This document shows, piece after piece, positions 1-9,450 of a stretch of DNA of 64,000 bases (positions are counted from its first letter, which is position 1; the number at the start of each line of letters is the position of its first letter). The stretch is from Lineus longissimus (lineage: Eukaryota > Nemertea > Pilidiophora > Heteronemertea > Lineidae): assembly GCF_910592395.1 (NCBI RefSeq), contig NC_088314.1, forward strand, positions 3,658,001 through 3,722,000. The letters are read 5' to 3'. Both the position numbers and the translations under genes were made by a program. Below the pieces are notes generated by a model that worked only from the letters and a program-made list of their open reading frames with translations, was not told where the DNA came from and made no database searches.

Positions 1-3000
1 ACGTTCCTTTATGGCTTAGGCCATCATCTATGTAAAATATTTGCCCGAGACATGAGATGCGTCAGTGTCTTGTCAGTGGTATGGAAATGGTCTGCAGGAA
101 TCGCTATCAGGCTGGGTATCCACAGACTTTCTGAACGTGGTTTCTCTTATTACTTAGGGGAGAATTTCCAGTCTATTTGGACTGAAGAACTGCGCAATCC
201 GCAGACACCGCTATGTGTTTTACTTGGAATCTTCAACCAAATACAAAGGTTTTAAGACAGCATCCGCTTGGGTAACTCGATAAACAGTATAGCATGAAGA
301 TGCATGATATATAAACCTCTTCGTTACTTATGAATGATGTGTCGGTTGCTTACTTGGGAGCATTATGGATGGTACCGTGCTGGAATCACATACTACTTTA
401 CACTATCCAATACGTAATTGGAGTTGGTTAGTTTCTTCGAAGAGGAAAATGTCTATCCCTAAAGGTCCATTTATGTCTATTTACATTCCATTCGGTATGC
501 GAATTTATAACATTCTGTGCGTGCGGTACTTAACGCATAGATAGTTCAAAGATATATTTCGTGCGATAGAATTTGTAATTGCGAACATTTTGTACTAACT
601 TATGTTTATTGAAGTGATCGTATGCACAGAGTGAAGGAAATCGTAGCCATTGGAAGAGATGACCCGGTTACAACTGCCTTCCATAAAAGGGTTTCGTTCA
701 GGGTGCATACTTTTACCGAAAAGTCATCAACTTAAGCCTGCCAGAAATTAAGACGTGCAAAGTAGGCTACTGAAACTTGCATTCAATCAGGCTGCCATCT
801 TGTCACATTGATTTTTACTTCCACGCCACGAGACCACAATTCGCCTTATAACCTAGATAAACGACCTAACCCCTAACAATAATTCAGTATTCACTCTCTC
901 TCCCTCACCTCATCCCAGGCGATTATGATCATAAATCACTCTTACCCGACTCCAGTCACAAACCCTACCGGAATAACTGGCCAAGATCATACTAGCCCGG
1001 TCCGCGGAGGGAGTACCAGGTTCATGGCAAGTGCCTTGTACTGATACCTCGTACTCCCCTAGTGCAGGGGATAACTTTCGAGAGTTTCACTAACTTTTTA
1101 ATTTGATATACAGAGTATATATCATTACTTCTCTGTAGTGGAGGGCCAGTCTTAAAACGTAGCATGAAAATGCTTCGTAATCATTATACATGGACCAAAC
1201 TCGATTCGCCGATTAAGAATCACGTGATAGCTTGGTCTTAACGGATTGATTTCTTTAATTGTTTTGGAACAGGGTATCCTCAAATGAGAGGGGTATGCTT
1301 GAATATGTCGTTCAACGTTCTGGACCAGTAGCCACGCAAAACGTTCCTTGGGGACTTTTCCCATATTAGACTTAGAGAAGTTTGCACGTCGTACTTTCTA
1401 TAGTAAATTTCCTCAGATTTCATATCGTGTTTGACGGATCAATGCATTTATAGACAAAGTGATAAATGTTCTTACATATCTAATATTAGCTGGCACTTAA
1501 GTGCTTTCTCTGTAACCGGTCTCCCTTTATCGACAGAAGGTAATTAGTGAAGGATTGAACATGCATGCTTATCATCTAGTTTCATATCTACCATGATATC
1601 CTCTTTTAGGAAACGCTCAACCCATCTGCCATATTCATGTAGTACGTGAACAATACATGTGCAAAATGTATACATACTGACGAATGATACATTTCCCCCT
1701 TCGGTGGTGCATAGAGAGAATCCAAGTCTCTCTTGGTCTGGTAAATGGTATGTAAGCGCAGTTTGCCAGTTTATCAAACCAAGTTGTTTTCGAGCCAATA
1801 GATAGTGAATGCGGACATTCGATCAACCCATTTAATCGAATACATGCATGTAACAAAACAAATACAAATTTACTGTTGAATGAAATGTACTAGGTGCAAA
1901 CTCGACTGCAAGAGGGAATAAGATCGGAAGCTGATAACAAGAGGGAATCACCAGCACGAAAAGGTTTTTTTCACATAGATCGTGCCGAAGGTACTTGAGT
2001 GACCTCTTGTCACTAAACTGTAATGGTGTGATCACAAATACTGATGTTGCACAGCCCTGCGGCAGCCGGTGTCAACGTCGACCGGTTTGAGTTTACACCG
2101 TGAAAGAGCTTTGGTTAGGCCAACCATCAGGATAATCTCGTGTTTTTACTATTTTTCGTAAATGTGATCTGGTCACATTCCAGAGTTGAACTAAGTACCT
2201 CTGGCCAGAACGATATGAAAAAAAAACTATTCAGCTCCATGAAAACTTCCAGAACGATTGTGTTTATTCTATTCAGATATCTAGCTGCTCTATGTCGATT
2301 ACCAACAATGAAGGAAACGTGTTACCACATTAAACCACTCTAAATGATCTCACCGCACAAAGGAGGCAATGACTTTCATTCAATTCAAACTACTCTGTTC
2401 CTACTGTGAATGTGGATAGAACACTACATTCACTGGAATGTACGTAGCAAGCACTGGTGTGTGCATAATGCATGTAGTCTATTATGTCCACTCGACCAGC
2501 CATTAATTACAGATATACAAACTAGGGGTGGCATTAAAGTGTCCCCAATGCCATAAAGGTCTTCCCGGTGAGACCAACAGTTGATAAAATATGCACGCCA
2601 TGATTTCATCCACTGGGATTGCAGTAAAATATTTATAATACCATTTATGAATCATTTACATTGCTGGTATAAATTTCTCCGCAGAGTTTAATTTCATCAG
2701 ATACATCACTGCATTGGCAAGTAGCTGTGATAAGGAAAGCAAAGCCTATCTCTGTCATCCTTGGACATAAACTGAGCCAGGGGCATGTCTGGAATTAATG
2801 CCTAGCGTTCAACAACTGAATAAATCAACAACTTGATTGATTGTGCCATCATTGTGTTCCTTTGTCTGTTTTAATTTTTATGTTAATCATTCGATTGTTT
2901 ATCTTATGTCTAAATATGGTGCTCAATAAATCTTATAAATTAAATTAAATCAATTGATTGACAAATAGCAAAAGCGATATCTCATTTACAAATTTGCATC

Positions 3001-3035
3001 GTGGGGCACATGAAGGCCATGCGATAAGGCGCAGC
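1..3035. other. Intergenic, no gene seen
   Basis: I see only short chance-length frames here, without recognisable protein motifs or a splice-linked series of exons. No tRNA-like or rRNA-like sequence and no clear terminal inverted repeat stood out. It lies beyond the 3' side of the minus-strand genes that follow. Confidence 0.5.
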
Positions 3036-3401
3036 TTAGAAAGCGTTATAGATACCGCAGTGACCCCAGGCGCTCAGTCGGATCTTTATGTTGTCCAGGA
3101 AAGCATCAACATATGGAACGTTTGAAAAGTTAGATGCCGGTACTAGTATGTCATTATCCAATGGTGGAACGATCATCCAATAACAATGCGAGGTGCTCTC
3201 AATGGCTTCATCAGCAGTAGGTATTACATAAGTGCCATGCCCACAAATTGGATGTCTGAGGAGACACCAGGATTTTGTAATTGAGAATGGAATCAGCAAC
3301 TGAGCAGTACAATACCTCTCCATTCCATCTTGACCTTGACCATGCAAGGCGTAAAACACCACAAAAATTAAAACCGTAACTGAGTAATGTAGCCGACCCA
3401 T
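3036..3401 (-). CDS. Possible small secreted protein, CUB-like remnant or first exon
   Basis: An open frame of 121 codons starts with a good signal-peptide-like segment (residues about 5-20 hydrophobic, then a GQGQ stretch that could hold the cleavage site). The rest has five cysteines. A segment around residues 52-80 (C-G-H-G followed about 20 residues later by H-C-Y-W-M-I-V-P-P) resembles the start of a CUB domain, where a cysteine, a C-x-W and a V-P-P turn recur. I see no partner exon and no poly(A) signal that I would trust, and a frame of this length can arise by chance in 64 kb. It could be a complete small secreted protein, the first exon of a longer gene or a pseudogene. The family assignment is inference from a weak motif. 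Confidence 0.3.
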   Translation of the reverse strand: MGRLHYSVTVLIFVVFYALHGQGQDGMERYCTAQLLIPFSITKSWCLLRHPICGHGTYVIPTADEAIESTSHCYWMIVPPLDNDILVPASNFSNVPYVDAFLDNIKIRLSAWGHCGIYNAF

Positions 3402-6400
3402 GTATTTTTAGAAGTTTTCTAAACGAACCCTAGTTGTGTTGCAGGTCGATTCAACGATTGCCAACTGATATATTCATATTCAGCCCAATATTAATCTCAT
3501 TGAAGGGCATATCTAGTATTCCTGATTGATTGCAAGCTGGTGTCGCTACAGTACCAATCTACCCGAATCAGCATTTGAATATCAAGTATTAGTTCATACG
3601 TGATCGACATGATACAACTTTGCTCCACCTGTTGCTGTCATCTATTCTACATCACTGGAATAAGGTTACCACGACGTGGTTTCATAAAATGACAGTATGG
3701 CTTCTGCAAAGAATACGTTTTGATGCATTTTTAAAAGAAAACTCTGTTGAAATTAACATTATCTCCATTTCTCCGAACTGAAACATCTCTTTCACTCCCA
3801 TCTGTTGTCATTAGTAAATTACCGACGCTGAATGGCTTCGGCAAAAGATAATGGCAATTCAGTTTTATTAGTTGAAAGCTGTTCGGTAGCACATGTTGAA
3901 GGAAGAAAGAACAATGAGGTTGCAAATCATAAATTTGATCATACACGGGGTCAATTAAAGGATTTGATCACTCTGACATAATGCACACCGCCATCAACAC
4001 TAAGGCATTGCCACCACTCTGCTGTATGTTGTCGACTTGGACAAGGATGACGTAAGACAGTGTTGATATAAGTCCATGAACTGAGTTTTTTAAAACGAAG
4101 CAACAGTGCTAAAAGAACAGAAGTTATTGATTTCAGTGAATTGAAGGCTTTTCGAAAAACGTATTTTTGACACAGCACCAAAAGCATATAAGAGACAACG
4201 AGAGAAGACCATTAGATCGTTTCAAATAGCGGTCATATAAGTATTTGGTCAATCCTCCCTCCCATCACAAGCATCATTATGTTAGATAAATGATGTTGGA
4301 TGCTCATTTACTGATGGAGCAGGCAATTACTAACAGTGACCTTCACAGGCGGGTAGCGCCCATGGATTGGTTAGGCTACCATGCAACTCTCCTTTACGAA
4401 CTAATAGATCATAAGGAAGCGAGGGTATGGGATTCTTCGCTAATCCAAGCTGGTAGAAGTAGAAGGCTGGTACACAAACTTTCAGCTTAGTGTGAGGGGC
4501 TATCTCTTAGAACAAAAGTGAGTTTCTAAACAAAGATAAAGCCACTGCCAGTCATTTTGTCATTAACGAAAAAAATTTACACGAGATTGACAAAAACTGT
4601 TAAACTTGTTTTCCCATAAGTGCCATTATTCATGATGTTAAAATAGTCACGGTGTGACAAATGGGGAAAAAAATGTTTTAAAAAAATCCTAGAGATTTAA
4701 TGTGGAATAGCAGACGGTGCACAGCACAATGTACATCGCACGCCACACATAGCACACCATACTGTCAGACAGAAGTGGGATGAAAAATTAATTTTTATTG
4801 AATCAAAATTATTTTTCTAGATCTTTAAAGATTAGTGCAATATTTATACGCGATGCAAACATTAGTCTCGTCATAGCATCTGACACGTCCAGTAGTTTAA
4901 AGCAATATCATGTGAACCGAATGATCTCATAACTCCATTATTAATGAAGGGTAATCGTTTCTACATTGTGTGGTCTGGCTGACTCGGCCTCGTTGACCAT
5001 GCAGCATATGGTGCCTACGCACAGCATATGGGCCAACACCCCATTAACCTCTCACAAAACATTAATTGGTGATACATTTCCATTCTATATGATATGTGCT
5101 GATGTTTAGCTCCTGTGATGAGTAAATATCGATTAACATCAGATAAAGTTAAATGAAACGTCTCGCTAAAGATCGACGCACCATATACTACAAAAACTAA
5201 GCACGATAGTGCATAAAAAGGTGGTCGGTTGACCTGTTATGAAAATTGAGTAAGTAGCATTATTTCACAGCTACATATAGCATTCTCATGTCTAATGCGA
5301 ATACCTTAAGGTTCACATGGCTGACTAAAGGGCCAGTATGAATTGAACATGGCTGTTCTAATGTATTTCCATACTTGTTAAGTTAACCAAGAATCATATT
5401 TTTATTCATTTTTTATTTGTCAAAACTACTGAATCTTCTGTCAGTATATCACTTCGTATACGCGGTGTTTTATGAGTACTGTATGTTGAAAGACCAACAT
5501 ACTTGTAGTTTCTTCGAACAATTTTGAAAAAAATACTTTAAAATCCCTTTCTGTAGTGAACTGATGATACACATCAACCAACAGTAACCACAATTACGTC
5601 ATTCGTTTCATCAAGGATAGCTTGTTATGCATGTTGAGGAACAGGCAAAATAGGCAACACAGAAATCGTTTATGTACTTTCGGCTGAACAAATGATGATA
5701 TTATGTAGCTTAGATACAATTACTTTACCATTCATGCTCGTTGGAGAACAAGTTACTGATGAGTGGATCGTTCTAGTATCTTGCAAAAAAATCAAATCAG
5801 TTCATAAAAAAGCAATTTTCTAAACGAGTTCAATTATATCGCAGACATCTTCTCAGCAACATCGGAAAGTCAGAATACAATCAACCAATTTCGAGGAATT
5901 CATGGGAAATCAATTGTTGATTATCTAAAGCAACCACGAAATCTTATCAAGAAAATCCTTTTAGGCGTCGTCTGACTATGGAATCAAAAGTATGCCCTGT
6001 CCTATTGCATATCTGACCAGGTTCAGTAGTTTTTCTTAAATAATTGAGACAACTGATAGAATTGGAAATGGAACACCATGACCAACTATGTTACAGGTCT
6101 TAATGTAGTATTGTGATGACCACATCTTCAAGAACATGCAGGAAACTTATGAATACAAGGGTTTGAGACTGGAGGTATTATCCTCGCAACTTTTTACTTT
6201 CAACTTTACGTTTTTCTAACGGCCATCAAAAATTCATTAACTTTATTTATTCATATATGCTGCTGGTAATATATTTGGATGAAGTGAGATAATCCCATAA
6301 TCTTCACTGATTGAAGGCATCAAAGCCACTTGGCAGTTTAGAAATTAAGGAGAAATCCATTGATAAATGATCGATTCGTCCAATTCTAATAAATGGAAAT

Positions 6401-6435
6401 GCATTGCAAATGGAAAGTCATGATAAAGTGAAAGG
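3402..6435. other. Intergenic, no gene seen
   Basis: AT-rich sequence with only short chance frames. I recognise no repeat family or RNA gene in it. Confidence 0.5.
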
Positions 6436-6436
6436 A

Positions 6437-6565
6437 TGAATTTGGCTGACGACGTCATGCAGACAAAGAGGAAGTGGTGACATATAACGGGTCGCTTATA
6501 ATGCTAATAACAAGTAAACATACTCCTGCGCAGGACACGGGCACAGAATAGCAGCTGTATCTTTC
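6437..6565 (-). promoter_or_regulatory. Noncoding block conserved 3' of Kv copy 1
   Basis: This stretch matches sequence downstream of Kv copy 2 (12003-12095) and, more weakly, Kv copy 3 (25112-25180). Shared words include TTGGC(T/A)GACGAC, AGTGGTGACATATA, AAGTAAACATA and CTTGCGCA/CCTGCGCA. It lies about 1.1-1.3 kb beyond the channel stop codon, has no open frame and keeps its place in the duplicated unit. It may be a long 3' UTR or an enhancer retained after duplication, or simply residual homology from a recent duplication. Confidence 0.5.
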
Positions 6566-7544
6566 GCTGAAGGTCATAGTACCTTCATTAACCGTATCAT
6601 GCTGAGGCTGTCGTGCGCAGGACTAGATAGGAAATGGAAAATGCGCCTGAATCGGAAGATCATGGAGAAGACATTTTAAAAACAAGCTCAGCTGACTATG
6701 GGCTAACCGTGAAAACTTTTGAAATATTCATGTTAGAAGATTGAAACGTGGCAACAAGATCGCCAAAATATTTACTACTAAATGTTGAATTTCTTTCAAA
6801 AGTATCTCAAAGAAAAATCCAATACCAGTTGACGATATTGATAGTGTTACATTGATTAATCTACAGTTTTAATTAAGAAGTATTTATCTATATCCGTTAA
6901 TGAAAGTTATACTCGAGTTTAAAATTTGATATGTGATATGTTATAATGTTAATTATGAGTTTTTAGCTCTTTGAATATTTTAATCTTCACCATATGGTTG
7001 ATAATACCCCCCATTACACCGTCTGTAAATTTTAAATCAGAAAAAGTTCAAACCTTGATAAGTCGTGTATCTATAAGCAAAACATTTTGTATAGAATCAC
7101 TCAGTATCATTGTCCCAATTAATAATAATATATTTCTACCACAGGGACCATTAAACCTTGTTTGCAATTTAAGCGCAGTATAAAGCTTGTTGAGCAATGC
7201 ACGGCTGTCAGTACTGATCTGCTATCAAATTCTATTGCACACGAGTAGAATTTATTACCATGAAAAAAAGACGAGAAGGTTAAAAACTTGGGAGACAAAA
7301 ATACTAACTTAAACCATAACCATAAGAAGACAATGTTATTAATGTTAATGCTATTGATAAAATGATGTGATTGATTAAAATGCATATATCTGAGCAAATT
7401 ACAAGTTCGTTTGCATGGTCAATGTACACAGGATGTATATCACATGTACACTCAATAATAGAAGCCAAAATTCACTTTGACTTAAGTTTAAACGTGTTCC
7501 AAGGTATAAGAAGTTAAAACGAGCATTCGAAAATTCCGAGTAGT

Positions 7545-7704
7545 TTAAATCCTGAATGTATATGTTGCATGTACACGATAAGTAAACGTCTATGGTTCGG
7601 AAAAAAAGACACGGTTACCTTTAGGCAACTGTGCGATTATCAACTATTCGTATAGAAGTTTGGAAAGACACATTGTACTAAGAAATAAGAAGTACGTACG
7701 TGCA
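7545..7704 (-). other. Conserved 3' flank of Kv copy 1 (probable 3' UTR)
   Basis: The first about 160 bases after the channel stop codon share ordered blocks with the same position after Kv copy 2 (13676-13821): AAATCCTGAATGTAT, AGTAAACG and TATGGTTCGGA on the plus strand. The conservation runs into the coding region without a break, so this is probably transcribed 3' UTR that was duplicated together with the gene. Confidence 0.55.
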
Positions 7705-9087
7705 TCATTGTCCCCGTCCTCGTCCTGTTTTATGGGTATAGAATTTGTTGAAATTTTCGGTGATTATGGGAACAGGGATGGCTAGCGTAAGCACCCCAGC
7801 TAATGCACAAACCGACCCAATTAATTTACCCCAGAGTGTTTCGGGGTATTTGTCACCGTATCCGACCGTGGTCATTGTAATCACGGCCCACCAGAACCCG
7901 TCCGGAATACTTGAAATTTGGTCGTCCTGAGTCCCCATCTCGCAGTAGTAGATTGCGCTGGAGAAGAGCAGAACACACACCATCAAAGCCACAAGAAAGA
8001 GGCCCAGGCCCTCTGCACTGGCCTTGAAAGTTAGGACGAGAACTTGTAATCCAGCGGAATGTTTTGTTAATTTGAATATTCTGACAAGACGAATGACCCT
8101 AAGGAAGGCTAGCGATGCGCTTGATTTTGCTCGCTCACAGCTAAAGCTGAGGAGAACGTTAAACAGTGTAACATAGTAGGGCACCACCGCCATGATATCC
8201 ACCCAATTTTTAAAATCCTTGAAAAATCCAAACTTGCTTGGGCAAACAACAAACCGGATAACCGCTTCTAGAGTAAACCAGGCTGTGCATATGGTTTCGA
8301 TGATAAAGAAGGGATCGAGGAAGTTGGGACCCTCTCCTTCGACGCAATGAGACTCGGAGAAAGCAGGCAAAGTTTCCACGCAGAATAGAATGATAGAGAT
8401 AACTGTGAATATCACAGACAAGATTGCTATGATGAAGGCTGCGCTTGAAGTTTCTGGGTATTCAAAAAGCATCCATATTGTTTTCATAGCTTCGTTTCTT
8501 GGCAAAACGATATGCTCCTCCGTATATCCTTCATTTTCCATATATTCTTTCACAACCTCCTTTTCTATTTGAAAGAACTCCACCTCGCTCAGGAAGACAT
8601 CATCAGATACAGTTGGTGGTCGGTGAAGTTTGCCACCATACTGATAATAGTTAAAAATCGCCTCGAAAGTTGGCCGATGCCGATCAAAGAAATACTCCTT
8701 TCGTTTTTTATCGTAGTATTTCTTCCGTTTGTTGGGATCCCCGAGCAACGTGAGGGGGTGGCGATTGAATACCCCTACACGTGTCTCATAGTACATTCCA
8801 CTTACATTCACGCTCATACGCTCGCACCCAGCCACCTTGCAGTCGTGGTTGGGGTCAATCAGTTGGTCACTTCCAGAACTTCCCGCCCAGGTTACAGACG
8901 GTTTCGAATACTTTCCCTTGTTTTTCACTTTGGAGTGAAGAACATGGTTGCTACTTGCACGCAACTGATCTGAATTCTGGTAAGCGACGTAATCGTTATC
9001 CTCCAGTCTGGCGTTACCGCCATGACTGCTTGGATGATATCCGGAGCCACCCCTGGCGCCAGACATGACCGCAGGTACGGCCATCAT
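7705..9087 (-). CDS. Shaker/Kv1-type voltage-gated K+ channel, copy 1 (intronless)
   Basis: This is a 460-residue pore-forming subunit expected to tetramerise in the plasma membrane and pass K+ on depolarisation. In order: a short N-terminal region; a T1 tetramerisation domain (about 90-188) with the Kv1-style FFDRHRPTFEAI core and no zinc-site cysteine pair; S1 (217-238); S2 (258-280) with F271, E264 and E274 of the charge-transfer centre; S3 with D297; S4 (326-345); S5 (356-380); a pore loop with TMTTVGYGD (404-412); and S6 with the PVP hinge (438-440). The S4 carries three Arg and two Lys, one charge repeat fewer than Shaker. Y414 sits at the external TEA site. The tail after S6 is only about 15 residues, basic, with no PDZ ligand. 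The start is fixed by an in-frame TAA 9 bases upstream. The uninterrupted ORF agrees with the intronless Kv1 genes of other animals. It is part of a three-gene tandem set with 13822-15192 and 26111-27493. Confidence 0.97.
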   Translation of the reverse strand: MMAVPAVMSGARGGSGYHPSSHGGNARLEDNDYVAYQNSDQLRASSNHVLHSKVKNKGKYSKPSVTWAGSSGSDQLIDPNHDCKVAGCERMSVNVSGMYYETRVGVFNRHPLTLLGDPNKRKKYYDKKRKEYFFDRHRPTFEAIFNYYQYGGKLHRPPTVSDDVFLSEVEFFQIEKEVVKEYMENEGYTEEHIVLPRNEAMKTIWMLFEYPETSSAAFIIAILSVIFTVISIILFCVETLPAFSESHCVEGEGPNFLDPFFIIETICTAWFTLEAVIRFVVCPSKFGFFKDFKNWVDIMAVVPYYVTLFNVLLSFSCERAKSSASLAFLRVIRLVRIFKLTKHSAGLQVLVLTFKASAEGLGLFLVALMVCVLLFSSAIYYCEMGTQDDQISSIPDGFWWAVITMTTVGYGDKYPETLWGKLIGSVCALAGVLTLAIPVPIITENFNKFYTHKTGRGRGQ

Positions 9088-9420
9088 ATTTAAGCCTTAT
9101 CCATAGTTGCACTCCATTATGAATACAAACACTCCTCCTCAACCGTTTAGAGCATAGTCCGAAGCCATCTTCGTTGCTTGCCGCGTGTTACAATACTGAA
9201 CAACACCCAATGCTATTCAAAGCACCACGCGCTGCTGTTTGAGGGGATATTGATTTGGTAGGCTGTTATACCATGTGCCTAATGCTTAATATTCATACTA
9301 AGACACTCGTGTTCGCTGTACTTGAATCCTGTGCACCAGTTGTGCTGCAAAATAAGATCATCCGTAAGTGGCCAGTTGCCACGTCCCAATCCCAAATTGC
9401 CAATTTGTGGATTGTAACAG
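9088..9420 (-). promoter_or_regulatory. Conserved leader and proximal promoter block, Kv copy 1
   Basis: About 330 bases upstream of the start are clearly related to the same interval before Kv copy 3 and, more weakly, copy 2. The best block (about 9155-9245) is nearly the same as 27562-27652. An ATTGCCAAT word (9396-9404; TTGGCAAT on the gene strand, like NFI or CCAAT sites) recurs about 290-340 bases upstream of all three start codons. A nine-codon uORF beginning M-A-S-D-Y lies at 9139-9168 and recurs before copy 3. I see no obvious TATA box or Inr that fixes the transcription start. Confidence 0.5.
9097..9117 (-). CDS. Six-codon upstream ORF before Kv copy 1
   Basis: A minimal ORF reads M-E-C-N-Y-G-stop and ends exactly 9 bases before the channel ATG, in the same frame. 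The same six-codon frame at the same spacing is present before Kv copies 2 and 3 with different peptide sequence. Its ATG has a G at +4. If it lies in the leader it would reduce initiation at the main ATG. That the mRNA includes it is inference. Confidence 0.45.
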   Translation of the reverse strand: MECNYG

Positions 9421-9450
9421 TCGAAGCAATGACGTAAACTCCACTGATGA

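Noticed and set aside
8512-9068. Plus-strand frames of 95-153 codons opposite Kv copy 1 (and their like opposite copies 2 and 3)
   Set aside because: They are shadows of the conserved channel codons on the other strand and recur only because the channels are paralogues.
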